Source: Antedon mediterranea
Lineage: Eukaryota; Echinodermata; Crinoidea; Comatulida; Antedonidae
DNA: 64,000 nt
Reading direction: 5' to 3'
Assembly (NCBI RefSeq): GCF_964355755.1
Contig: NC_092670.1
Coordinates: forward strand, 21,327,201-21,391,200
In this document: one piece after another, positions 50,236 to 62,600 of the stretch
Position numbering within the stretch: the first letter of the stretch is position 1
Layout of the letters: every line of letters begins with the position of its first letter
Position numbers and translations under genes: made by a program
Notes under the pieces: generated by a model
Database searches by the model: none
The model's input: the letters and a program-made list of their open reading frames with translations, nothing else
Told to the model about the DNA's origin: nothing

Positions 50236-51942
50236 AAATATAAGTACATTACCACTACTACAGTACAACTGTCTACTGTCTACATTAATCAATGCTACTA
50301 GCTACAATCATACACAATATCACTAAAACTGTAACCCACGATTACACGATCCTACTATTGTATAAGATCCATAAGTTTGTACTTTCCCATGTCATTCACC
50401 ATACTATTTTAATAACTACTGGTATTAAAAAAGGTCTGATTTCTTTGTATAATTGTTTTTTTATTGAAAGACAATTATTTGGAACTATTGTAATCTTATT
50501 TCTAAGAATGCTTTGTCTGTATGCCAAATATATTATTTTCCATGACTAAACCATACCCATGGGTATTACCGTTTATAAACCGTACCCATGGGTACTACCG
50601 ATTCTAAATCGTAAATAAGATTTAAATATTACCAACTAAACTCTTAATTTCTTCTAATTAAAGTGAATGATTCAAAGATATGAATAGGTTTTCTACTACT
50701 ACTGTATGTACACATTAGAGATGAGTGTTCTAGAGGTCTGCTGTACTATGTGTTTTAATATTAAAAACATTATATCACTACTTATTTATAAACATCAATA
50801 ATTTATGGGTTTTTAATGGTATGTTCACTGCAACTGTCAAATTCCAAGATTGCATTTCAGGTATAAAAACCATTTGTCATAACATTTCACTCATCATTGT
50901 GAATGTAATCTCCAATCCAGGTCAACTCCACAGTCATTTTAAAGCTTATCTTAGTATTGGTCCTCCTGACCAGGGAGTTGTTATTAGATGGAGTAACAAC
51001 AAATTTATCAACTGATCTACAGCCAATAAGCGACGAGCGGTATACAGGAACCTCAAAGGATTATGCAGTCAACTGGCACTAATTTCCTGCCTTTTGTTTG
51101 GAGTCTACTTTGCCGACGATGCCAGGCCCTCTATCGCCGGGATTCGTCCATTTTGAGTAAAGACTTTCGATGCATTCCTGACAAACAAACATTGTAGGCA
51201 TGCGCAGATGATTCCTTCTTCGTCAATAGCTTTACAATTTGTTTACGTCATTAGAGAATTCTGCAATATATATTTTACAAAAAACCGCTTTAAATTCCGA
51301 CCTTTCGTTAAAAAGTTACGATAATTCAAAGTGTACGTTCATCTGTTTGTTTGTAGACCTTCTTTCGTGATTTTCAGAGACTTTTGGTAAGTTTTAAAGT
51401 TAATATTTGATATTTTCCGCACGTTTCTCCATTTTAACACCAGCGCTAATATTTAAAAGAGTATGTCTTCTATCATTCTCTTGATATCTTATTTTCTTAC
51501 AGTTTCTTACATAATCGTAATTTTGGTTAAAATACAACATGTTTTTATAGGTGTGGGCATGTTGTCAGTAGTGATAAACGCCAGCGTGTAATCTGGGTAA
51601 TTAACACCCTCCGATCGTATGTTTGTTGGCGGCTGGAATCGCCGATTCTGGTGATGCACTAGGTACACCACCAGGGCCTAGGCCTAGCCAGGGAGATGGT
51701 CTAATAACAAATCCCTGGCCTAGCCCTCTCCCTTAAATAGGCCTAGGCCCCTGCACGTATGCTAGGCGGGGAATTACCTATATAACTAAGCATAGCCTAT
51801 AGAATAGGCCTATATAATTATAGGATGTCCACTATAAATAATAATTAATATTAATACAATTCTATGACTATGTATGAATGTACTGACTGTAATTTATTTT
51901 GTTGTCTTCCTGTTATTCATTATAGGAATTTGTACTGTAATA

Positions 51943-52338
51943 ATGGAAATACAGGCTATTTGTCGTTTATGTGGGCGAGAGACTGCTGCATCTGACTCAA
52001 GACGTCTAATTTTGAAATCTGATTATTCAGATTTAATCCAGCGTGCACTACAAGTAGATGTGAACACGGATATTCTCCCACCATACAGTTGTAACAACTG
52101 TTGAGTAAAACTTGACACATGGAAGAAGAATATGCGCTCTAAAAAGAAGGATGTAAAAATTGGAATAAACCTTGCTGATTTTGATTCCAGTGAAAAACAG
52201 ACAGAAGAATCTTTTTTCTGTGAGGCAGAGGTAGTTGCATTGCATCTCAAATGGGATACATTCTTTGGAAAGGAGAAGACAAACACATGTTTACAAACAT
52301 TGTTATTTGTACATGATTGTACATGTATTTATTTTTAA
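51943..52338 (+). pseudogene. ZAD-like zinc-binding protein, interrupted by an in-frame TGA
   Basis: From the ATG at 51943 the frame reads ICRLCGRE (Cys7, Cys10), then an acidic/aliphatic linker, then PPYSCNNC (Cys50, Cys53). The paired CxxC motifs are typical of ZAD/zinc-associated domains. A TGA at 52102-52104 follows Cys53 directly. The same frame continues with VKLDTWKKN, which fits the domain's expected C-terminal helix, up to 52338. An acceptor (TTATAG, 51924) precedes the ATG, and a likely 5' exon ends at the donor after 51386. Best read as a broken transposon-borne gene. Stop readthrough or selenocysteine is possible but unsupported, as no SECIS was identified. Confidence 0.6.
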
Positions 52339-52403
52339 ATATGTATTTAATACAAAGAATTAAAAAATGACTCAGTATATCGATTATTTTTATTTACAGT
52401 ATA

Positions 52404-53280
52404 TCATTCATTAAAAGCCTTGGTTACATTTAGATATACAGTACTGTTCAGTACTTGATTTTTCTTCTGCACTGTAGCCCCTTTCTTCTTTGTCTGTGCA
52501 GGGAGTTCCCTGGTCTGTGCAGGAACATCTTTGTCTAGAATTGAAAAAAAAAAACAATTAACATAACTCCCTGGTCATACATTTAATCAGGCGTTGTCAA
52601 TTTAACTCCCGGCATTTGTTAACAAATGAAAAATACATAAATCTTCCCAATTGTCAGTAGTGACAGCCCAGGTCATAATTAATAAATGGAAATAATACTG
52701 CATCATCAGAAAGTTGTTTTTATTGGGGTAGGCCTAGCCCCTACTTGACCGTCCCTCCCTTCCTTCCTGATGAAATATTAAAGTTCAATGAATAAATACC
52801 TGTAAAAAAAAGGCAACGTAAAAGGCCTCCTTTCTTTCCTAGAGATTCTAGCTAGGAACGGTAGGCTGCAGTAGTATCAAATATTGAATAGGCTACACCA
52901 GTTACTAACCTGTTTCTTGAGTAGTAGTACTACTACTAGGTCGCTTAACACTAGGCCTACTTGAGCCAGGCCTATGCCCAATATTATTAACGTCGTGTTG
53001 TTGACAGCATTGCTCACAAACCCATTTGCCAGCTGGAACTTCAGAAGATGTGAGCAGTGAGCTTCACACATTCAAAATGGAACCATTCATTAGGACATGC
53101 TTTTCCTTCACAAGCGATCATTTGATCGTCAGAACTTTCCCCACATGGGCAATACATTGGCACATTTTCATTTAGATCAACATCTTCTAAATCGCTATCA
53201 TCGAAATCTAAATCGGAAAAGTCTACGTACACATCGGTATAGAAGTCGTCAGTTGTCATTGTGTGTCGCGATTGTATCAT
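52404..53280 (-). pseudogene. PHD-finger protein of the transposon, frameshifted
   Basis: Two exons on the minus strand: 53280 down to 52910, then 52534-52404, joined by a clean GT-AG intron in matching phase. Acidic N-terminus (DFSDLDFDDSDLEDVD), then an ING-type PHD finger: YCPCGESSDDQMIAC, ACPNEWFHFEC, VPAGKWVCEQC. Between FHFECVKLT and SSEVPAGKWVC the reading frame shifts by one base (about 53045-53055). The protein therefore stops early unless this is a sequencing error. The tail is Lys-rich with a repeated VPAQT/LPAQT. The PHD fold would bind the histone H3 tail. Similar PHD modules end ORFs of some invertebrate transposons (inference). Confidence 0.6.
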
Positions 53281-53524
53281 CTGGCTTTCTGAAACACCAT
53301 GACGATGTGTGACGTAGGCCAGAGTTATTCAAGCGAAGCGAAGCAACTTTGACTTTTCTGCGCATGCGCGTGTCATTGATTACGTCAGGGAAAATTGTTT
53401 ATTTGATGAGGAACTGTTTATCGGGGATTAAGTCTTATCTATTTTACTTCCTGTCGGAAAAGTAGACTGATCAAAAGAACATACTATGATGTTACTCCAT
53501 CTAATAACAACTCCCTGTCCTGAC

Positions 53525-55605
53525 CTACTTCTCCATAATTTGTGTGAATAAATTAACTTACTTAATTGTCATTAGAGTGGTGATATTTATCAGGTGATAA
53601 TTGTTGATTACTGTTAATCAGGAGATTGCCTTCCTGTTGTGTTTTATCACTATCAGGGTTTTTTAAATGTTGCATATTTTAATTAGTTATGGCAGCTATT
53701 TTGAGCTTTGATTTTTCATTAGTATACTGAATCAGGCATGCATGTAAACCCACTTCATTGAAGCAACCGGTGCGTGATGAACTTTCATTTTAAGCTATAC
53801 TGATGGACTTACAGTATATCCCAACATCAGTACAACATTTTTTGGGGGAATTGTTTGTGTTGTGTAACTAAGATCCTGTTTCTGCTGGGGAAAAATAACC
53901 GATTAATACCATGTGAATAAATTACCCCCAATTTCTTAGCAGTAAAAGCAGGACAGATTTTCAATAACCAATTAAATGGCTTTGTGAAAATTAAGGTTCA
54001 AAACTTTATATAATAATAATATAATAATGCAATATAACTGTTATTTGCTTGACAGCTGTAGAATCATAAACATTATATACTGTCTCTGAAATGTATAGTT
54101 ATACTTATATAGTGTGTTAAATTTGTGTACAAACGCTCTGATTACTACTTGAGACACATGACTGATTTCTCTTAAATCCTACCACCACATATAATTTCAG
54201 TGAATTCATCAGTTTCATTTTTTAACTCGTTTAATTGCATAAGGAAGTACATGTTGTTATTTAACTTTATTCAATAGTTGTACAACACCTCATAGAATTA
54301 TCTTGCTGCCAGTGTTGACCTTATTATTATACTACACATTGTGATGGTAACTATTGAAAAGGGAAGTAGAATTATATAATACCCCGTGTCTTATTAGTCA
54401 TCAAGTACCTTGCCATTAGCTAGCACATTGTTATTGTTATGATAATGTTAAATAAAGTCATATATTTACAGCATTTTTAATGTTCTTATTACTGTACAGT
54501 GAACCTTATCATTTACATACATCTTATTACAAACCTTCTATTTTTAGTGACACACAGTCCTCAATGATGCCATTTCTACCTTTTTTTAAAAAATTTGTTT
54601 TTAACTCATGGTTTTGTGAAAAAAAAAATCTCTCGGTATACTTGAAGTATTGATAATAATAATAATATAGGGCTTTCTTCTGAATTTCTCATACACCAAC
54701 TTTCTCATTTACAAACTGCTTTCACTAGAAAATAGAATAACATAATATTCATAGTGTTTGAATTTTCCACTTTTCACCTTTGCTCACTTTCATTTCAATG
54801 TTTATTTAAAATCTATTTTGCCTTTCCTACTTCTCTCTAAACAGTTCTTCAACAATTTCACGAGCTCAGCTTCTGGATAGAATAATATTAGTGACACATT
54901 CAACAAAACCAACCAGAGGTCCACACATTTTTTCGTTCTAATCTATTGAAATTGGATTCAGAAGAATTTTAACAACTTCAACAATCTAAATATTTTATAT
55001 AGCAAACATTTAAATCTGATTTTCGTATTTGAATTTATAAATTAGAAGTGAGCCCTCTAGTGTCCATTGGATTATAAAAGTCATTATAAAATATCATTAA
55101 AGTAGTTCCAATTATCCAATAATATTGGATAATTGGAACTACATTTTATGGCAATCAATAAATAATAGTAGGAGGCTATACTTATTCATTCAAGAAACAT
55201 TTATTGACCAAAAATATTTTATCATAACATTAACAATGGTTGGCATATAATATATAATTGAGAGACTACAAAAGGCCCGATGGGCCTGTCGCTGTAGTCC
55301 CTCTTTACATTATACAAATAATAATAATACATGAATATTACCTATTTTCCAATACAGAGATATATTTTGTGGCATAATTTATAAATATGCTGTATTTGTG
55401 CAGAGACATTAATTTTAAAAGTATCATAGTTGATAGATACTGATAAAACCATCTTTTTTTAAAGTCATGTTTGCGTGCGATACAACATGTTTTTCAACAA
55501 GGGAATAAAGTAAAGTTGAAAAAGATGGTATATCACAAATCTCAATTTTTTCACCATGCAAATCTTTTGACAATTCTTAAAACAATCCATATTTTCTTTT
55601 CACAG
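53525..55605. other. intergenic or intronic, no gene seen
   Basis: AT-rich. Contains a partial relative of the AACCGGTT element (about 53870-53965: CCTGTTTCTGCTGGGGAAAA, AATAACCGATTAAT, AGCAGTAAAAGCAGGA). A possible LINE or SINE tail near 55265-55310 holds AAGGCCCGATGGGCCTGTCG. Probably intron of the glutamine-rich gene. Confidence 0.4.
55102..55142. repeat. perfect 41-base palindrome
   Basis: Arms of 19 bases (GTAGTTCCAATTATCCAAT and its complement) around AAT. No mismatch. Could extrude as a cruciform or be the joined ends of a lost element. Confidence 0.9.
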
Positions 55606-56270
55606 ATTCTTAAAATATAACAAGTTTCATAGGGTGACTCAGCACAATATCAAGCTGGATACCCCTTCTCTAAACCCATCATCCCCTGTAGGGGGTGATG
55701 AGCCGATGGATGCCACTTTCAGTGTTCAAAGTCCTCAGATGATGGAGGTCTTGCAGACAGAGGACATTCCTGTTACGGGCATCTCAAACGTCATCCTCCA
55801 ACAAGGTCAAATAATGCAGCCTGACATTCTGCAAACTTCAGGCTTTCAGATCGGTTCCATTCAGCAGTTAGCAGCTCCAACCTTTCAAACGACAATCGGT
55901 GGGATGCCTCTCACCACGTATACAACTTCTGGCATCCCGACACTTCAGACTGACATTGGTGGACAGCAGATCTTTATTCTCCAACAGCCGATTACAGTGC
56001 CTCAAATAAAGATTGAAGATCAGCGACTACAGTTGCAACATCAGCAGTTACTGCAACAGCAACTGCAACAGCAACAATTGCAACAGCAGCAACTACAGCA
56101 GCAACAACAATTACAGCAGCAGCAGCAACAACAGCTACAACAACTACAACAACAGCGGCAGCAGCAACAGCTACAGCAACAACAGCTACAGCAACAGCTA
56201 CAAAATGTGGAAACTGCACCAAGCATAGAGGAGACACCTTTGGGTGCCGATTTGGAGAAGAAAAAAGATG
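55606..56270 (+). CDS. glutamine-rich exon of a putative nuclear regulator (partial gene)
   Basis: A single large exon. The acceptor TTTTCTTTTCACAG ends at 55605, the donor is AAAGATG/GTAAGTG at 56270, and it ends in phase 1. The frame is open from the acceptor. The first internal Met is at 55706 (MDATFSVQSPQMMEVLQ), so the start is either there or in an upstream exon. It encodes a Gln/Ile/Thr-rich stretch (NVILQQGQIMQPDILQTSGF, GGQQIFILQQPITVPQIK), like activation domains of transcription factors. About 50 residues of nearly pure poly-Gln with Leu (56030-56200) follow, then ETPLGADLEKKKD. No DNA-binding domain lies in the window, so the family is unknown. Antisense and shifted ORFs here (poly-Val/Ala, poly-Cys, poly-Ser/Asn) are shadows. 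Confidence 0.7.
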
Positions 56271-56389
56271 GTAAGTGTTTTATATGTTAATTTCACAACC
56301 AATCATTCCTCAATAATGGTTCAGGTTTTCTCAGATAAGGACTTAAAAATGGAGGTACACCTAGAACTTGGTGCATCATCAAAATGGGA

Positions 56390-56548
56390 TTACCCCAGTC
56401 TACTCGTCCGTTACAACCCTTGCCGTTCATGGTAGTCGCTGCTTACCTCAGTCTACTCGTCCGTTACAACCCTTGCCGTTCATGGTAGTCGCTGCTTACC
56501 CCAGTCTACTCGTCCGTTACAACCCTTGCCGTTCATGGTAGTCGCTGC
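56390..56548 (+). repeat. three-copy tandem repeat, 53-base unit
   Basis: Units at 56390, 56443 and 56496 (TTACCCCAGTCTACTCGTCC...GGTAGTCGCTGC) differ at about one base. It lies 120 bases into the intron after the glutamine-rich exon. The GC-balanced unit contrasts with the AT-rich surroundings. Confidence 0.95.
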
Positions 56549-59500
56549 ACTGTAGACGCTTTGAGTCCTTGAGGACCTAATCTGATTATTATCGAAACAA
56601 ACAAGTTTGGTCAGTGCATCAACTATGATAAGCTTTAGTGTACACAATGTCAATGTTGTGAACATTACATTTCATTCATTACATTTTTTAGCGCTGTGAG
56701 AATCAGTAAATAGCGGTTTATAAAGTTTATTATTATTATTAATATTATTATATCAATAAATGTAGGTAAAATATGAGATAATTTTCAATTAAATTGCTAT
56801 CGTCTGCACATGCCTACAAATCAATTGATAGCTTCCAATTGTTTCCACAGCTATACTAAATTATTTGCTCTGTATGTTTCAATTTTGTATTTGTTGAACT
56901 CTATATACAGTATAATAACAGAAATTTTTCTTTATTATTTTGTGTCATTTCATACAGTCGTCCCTATACATTGCCACCCCTTAATCTTATCATGTCAATG
57001 ATCAATTATTTCGGGGTTTTCAGATATAAACCTTTCAAAATATACCCAAGGAATAATGCCAGGATCAAGTTCGTACAGATAATGTTCCTGTGTATCATTC
57101 GCACTATGATAAAGCAAAAAAAAACTACAACTAAAATACAAAATAAGGAAATTGTATCTTTATTTGTTCATGGATGACAAACTTTCAATGATTCTTGTTC
57201 TTGTTATTTCAAATTGTGTTGAAGTTTCAGTGAAATTGTAATGTAAATATAACAACAATGGACCAGCTTTCTTATAGAATCATTCATAGCAAATAGCAAA
57301 ACAACAATTTACATACTATATTAAAAATTTAAATAAATGAGAAAAGAAACAATCTACTCAAGGATGTCAATGTTAAAAATAAAGTAAAAAAAACAACTAG
57401 TTAGTAGTAATTTAATAAGATCAAGCACTTTTCTTCTATTCTAGTTTGATATGTATACTCATACAGTAAGTGATAATGTATAATTTTTATATTAACGATA
57501 TTGAGAAGGTTTAAAATGAAAAAACTGTTTTAGAACTCTAGGCCACGCAGTCGAATGATTGGTTGAGATTAAACCAAAGGGATTATCAGGAAATCCCAGG
57601 GAATTGAAAAGATTTAAACATTAATCTTAGGTCATGAACCCTTTAAGCAATACCTGTTTTTACAAAAATTCCCGCTTAAACCTCACTTTCATAATTAGTA
57701 AGTGATTAACTTGGTCCTTCAATAATTAGCCAGTTTTTCCTGATTAAGAATATTCTTTTAGATACTTTTCAATTATATTTAGTGGTCCTTGACTATCAAT
57801 AGTTCTTCCTGTTTATGAATATTCATTAGGTTATGTTCAATAATAAATTGTTATGAGGTATTCTATAGGAAGGTATGGTTTCCTTTTAAAACCTTCCCTT
57901 CCTGCTATACCTGGACGATAAAGTGCACTACCAACAGTTGGTGATGTTTGATTTTAATAAACCGTCCGGACACTGCTCATAAACCTTTGGATAATATTTT
58001 TTATTGTAGATGCCTTGCTATAAAATAACTTTGGAAAATTTGTTGAAAGTGCTTTACTTTAGTTGTTATTGATATTGAACATCTATCTATACATCGATTG
58101 GATTGTCCAATAATCAATACCTTTTGATTTTGAATTATATTTTTGTGGGTGTGTCAGTGAAGAGCAGAGCACAATCAACATTACTGTGGTACTTGTTATC
58201 TCATCGATGATTGGTTTGTCAATTTATTGAATCATGTCAAGAACTTAGGAGTTACTTAAGGATTTTATGAAAGAATGTTGTAGTTGTACCTTATTGCTCT
58301 GAAATCTTTAACAATCTACTTACTAAAAGGATATTTTTAAATTTGTAATTGACTTTTTACTGTTAATACGAGGGGCGGTCTGAAGAATCTCTTATGCCAT
58401 CAGAAATCAACAGGTAGGCCTACAGTTAACACCTTTAAAAAAGCCTTTTCACACTATATTCGCTGAATTTTAAAGATCAGGTTTGGATTATATAAAATGT
58501 GAACATTTTTTATTAGTCTTCAGCTTATCCGAGTAAAAGTCGGTAGTAATAATCTTCAAAATTTATATCACACTGTTTAGCACTCAAAAGCAAATAAAAT
58601 TCTCTTTATGTAAATGTAATGTTGAGTTAATATAATATAATCTACAACGTGGGCCCGGTATAGGAATTTCACTGTACATTGTGGTTGGTACTCGCTATAG
58701 AAGCAGGAAGTAGTTGATACAATGAAGCGTTTTAATACTTTCAACTACTTTTTTTTTATTTTAAGAAAGGGTATGTTGTATAAAGCTTGATAGGCTTGCC
58801 CTAAACATGGAGATTTACCTCTTGACCTAAGTCTGTAGGTATTTGCCTTTTTTATGTTGTTAACCTACCAGTGTTTTGTCTAAAGACTACATTAGTAATT
58901 TTGATTATGTCAGGTATTATTAGTAAAATTCGAGCTGAAGTATTATACGTATGAAAGGCTATGTGTGCCGAAATATTTATCTTTTTACCAATATTAAGTA
59001 TTAAACTTTAATGGAAATCTAGATTTTTTGTGCTATTATTTTTTTTTATAGCCCCCTCTATTGTTAATATCATAGAGTGAGAGATTGTATTTTTCATTTT
59101 ATGTCAGTAATGTGGCACCTCGTACAGTCTAGTTATTAGTAATACTCAAGTATCCATTGCTGCTTTTCACAGTAATATAGTTTATTTTAAGTGATAAGAT
59201 TTGTACTTGCTACAGTAGTTAATTTCAAGGTTTTTTTCACACAAACTCTAGCAATGATACTCACAAAATGAGTTTAAATGTATTAATAGATTTTTGTGGA
59301 CCTTTTTTCATTTGGTTTAATTGAAAAACTGCCCAGTTCATAACATATCAACCATGGTATTATGATAATTGTTTGTAATTCGTTTTCTTTATAATGAATG
59401 ACCCACATCTATCGTATCAGCTAAACCCTTGATTTCTGAACTAAGTCTTGTCTTGGATTGGAGCTGACATGAGCATAGATATGAACCAAATACCTGTGAT

Positions 59501-62500
59501 TGGGAGGCATTTTAACTGCCAAGGAGCTTTTTAACCAAGTTACAGTGCCATTTTTATCATTAAAAAGTTCACCATAAATGTAATTGTTAATGTTACATTT
59601 TTCTTTTGATCACATTTCATCCTCTGCTTTTAAATGCAAGTCAATTAAAATCGCTACAGTAACTATTATTTTCATTATAAAGTTCACTGTAAATATGTAA
59701 TACTTTCTACTTTTTATCAAGTAGGCCTAACAACATCCTCTGCTTTTAAAATGCAAGTCAATTAAAATCGCTACAGTAACTTTCATAAATAATCAAACCA
59801 AGTTCAGCTGTTTTTCTGTCATTGTAATTTATAAGCAACAAATCTGGTGATCAAAAAGATATCGTTGCATCTTCAGGTTTAGCACATGTGTGTTAAGTGT
59901 AATTTATTCAAGTTTCCTATACATTTGATGTTCACCTTTAAGTTTAGAATAAACCAGTTTATGATGCAGTTCAAGTCAGTGCTGAAGAAGCTGTAGTACT
60001 TCTTGGTCAAATTGTCCTTCAAATGCATGGATGTAGTTTTGGTTTCTGTCAATTTTATAATTACTACATGTAAAAAAAAAACTTGTCTTTCTTAGAAAAG
60101 GCTTTTTAATCTGCCCAAAGGTGATCTCTTTTGGGTTGACTGTAATAAAAGATTACTGTACTCATGGAGGAATAATACCTCCATGCTGTACTATGGGTTA
60201 ATATGATTGGGTGACCTATTTTAATGGCAGTTTCTGTTCATGTTTCTGCTGCAGAACATGGTACATTTGAACAAAAGTCACTTAGTTCTATGTATTTTAT
60301 ATAAGAAATCAACCAAAATCAACCACAATTTATGATTCTTCTAAACTATTTTGAAATTACAAAAACTGCCGAATATAAACAATTTCAAAGGCTCTCGCCT
60401 CCAATTTTTTACAATCTATATTCAAGATGTTTTGTAACATGAAACAGATTTTTAAATTTCAATCTAAAAATCGTCAATGTTTGTGGTATAGCCTAGAGTT
60501 GGTAGCTGAGCCCATGATTGATGAGGCTTGGTAGAATGGTAGACAGACAGAACCAGGAGCAAATTGCTTTTATCCCCTGAGGTGTTCCTTGTTGATGCAC
60601 GCTTCATGCACCATTGGACCTTCTTTGCACTCTTGCTCTCAGGAGTAACTGACTATTGACTTCTTACTTATATATACCTCCGCCCTTATGTGTTTCTATT
60701 TGTAATGTTTCACTTAATATTACAATAGTAAAGTTTGAACCTACCAACTGCCTACCAGGCACTGATTAATCAAGTCTATTTTGTGCATACTTTTGAACTA
60801 GGATAAACCGACAATAGCCAGTTCTCTATGTCTTGAAAAGACTATTATGGTAGCTTATAGGGAGTCTCCCACAGGATGGCATGGTTCCCAGACTGTTATA
60901 ATATCTCACTCTTTAAAGAGAATACCCTAATTGGTTTATCTCATTTTATAAATTACATGTTTCTAGTTTTTGGAATATTTATTTGTTTTTAATAGCCCTT
61001 TGGAAATAAATGTTATCTATGATTTTAAAATAAACAAACATTAAACATGATTCAAAAAAAAAAAAGTAAAAATCAAAATAAGCTATAAGACAAAAAATAT
61101 TGTGTTGAGTGACTTTATAATATATATACCTATTTTCTTGGACATTTATGTGTACCTTTTGCAGGTACAATAGAAAATCTACCATTTTTCATTTAAAAGT
61201 GTTGATACCAATGTTCTGTGACAATCCACCATCTCTCCCTTTTATTTTGTACTTTAATGAGTCCACAGTTGGGACAGACACCTTCTCTTGATGTCATTCT
61301 TTCGCAAATTCCGCCAAAGACCTTTCATCTGTAAAATTCTTGGCTGCATTTATCTGACATTTACGTTCAGCATGAATTGTTACATTCATCAACAAATTTT
61401 ATCGTTTCGAACAAATATAATTATTTTTAATTTTTTTAAAACAAAGATGGTAAATGTAGTAAGTTAAAAGCACTTCTATAAAAAAATGCATAATATGCTG
61501 AATGAACTTATGGAATGTATCAAAACAGTACAGAAGCACGAACATATTCCGTAGGGTCTTGTTGTCAGTCTGAACCCAACGCCAGGAAATAAATTTATGC
61601 TTGGTGCAAGTGTAGTTATGTAAAGGTCTAGAAAATGATCGACCAGAAATTGTCTGGGGTTTAGGACCTCAGGTTTGATGTCTTGTTGGATGATAAGTAT
61701 CAGTACCTTTTTTTTAATCAGGAGAAAATAAAGTACACCAAGGATTTTATTTTTTAAACTTCTTACTAATTGGTATTAATCAAAATAGACAATTTACACA
61801 TTATTACACAATTCTGTTCTTGGTTATGTCCACAATACAACCTTTACAATATGCTCTTAAATACCGCTAATATTATTTACCATGTTGTGATGAGTCTGTC
61901 TGTAATCTGTTAACAACAAAGATTGACTCAAATAATATTTAATACTAATAATAATTTAGGTTTATATATGGCATTATGCTAAAAAATGGAAAAATAGATG
62001 GCGGAAAATTAAGAATAGTTGATAAAGTGATTTACAATTGACGTTGCCTGACGGATATAAATCGGCCGATGAATTCCACAAGAAGACATTGACAGAGACC
62101 CAAGAAAAAGAATGATTACCATAATGCGCTTTGTTGATGGACGGACGGATAGAGAAACTTTCTATGTGTGCTGTACATTTTTAATTATATTATTTAAAGC
62201 TTAGAAAGTGACATTACAGTTTCTTACACCACATCATGTATGCATTAGTAATGTCAATTTTACCATTTTACTATTTATTGTCTTTGTAATTCATCCTGAC
62301 ATCTAACTTCTCCGTTTTCATTTCATGTTGCTTGATGTTTCTCTTATTGTGATTTGTTAATGTTTGTTTTGAAAACAAGTTAAAACGATCCTATTACAAT
62401 GTTTGGGCGATAATTTTAAAGTATTTTTTCCTGTCCTTCCATATTATCTTGATGGTTATGCTTAATAACAAGTTTATTTATTATATTATTACTATAATAG

Positions 62501-62600
62501 TTCCTATATCTAATACAAAGCATTAAATGTGGATGTGTATGAGTCTGTTTCTGCTGCATAATGCAAATTAATCGTTTATTTTAAATAGATTAAAAATAAC
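56549..62600. other. intron-like or intergenic, no exon identified
   Basis: AT-rich with few open frames. Repeats seen: an L2-like tail near 56690-56740 (TTAGCGCTGTGAGAATCA) and a tandem duplication near 59.6 kb. The glutamine-rich gene must continue past this region if its donor at 56270 is used, but no downstream exon could be supported. Confidence 0.4.
59561..59790 (+). repeat. direct tandem duplication, about 113 bases
   Basis: CATCCTCTGCTTTTAAATGC and AAGTCAATTAAAATCGCTAC, followed by AGTAACT, appear near 59620-59665 and again near 59732-59780. Each is preceded by a diverged AAAGTTCAC-TAAATGTAAT segment. Confidence 0.75.

Larger units (their letters stand above)
50971..53517. mobile_element. 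2.5-kb DNA transposon with 27-base terminal inverted repeats, carrying ZAD-like and PHD genes
   Basis: The left end CAGGGAGTTGTTATTAGATG plus GAGTAAC (50971-50997) is an exact inverted match to 53491-53517. TCCTGAC is repeated directly outside both ends (50964-50970 and 53518-53524). CAGGG...CCCTG ends recall hAT-type elements, but hAT elements make 8-base duplications and 7 bases match here. Inside are two divergent decayed genes: a ZAD-like zinc-binding ORF (plus) and a two-exon PHD-finger gene (minus). Neither encodes a recognisable transposase. A shorter CAGGGAGTT...AACTCCCTG palindrome at about 47175-47201 may be a relative. Confidence 0.8.

Noticed and set aside
55992-56237. Antisense poly-Val/Ala and poly-Cys ORFs over the poly-Gln exon
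   Set aside because: Shadow frames of a CAA/CAG tract; the plus-strand frame has the conserved flanks and splice sites.
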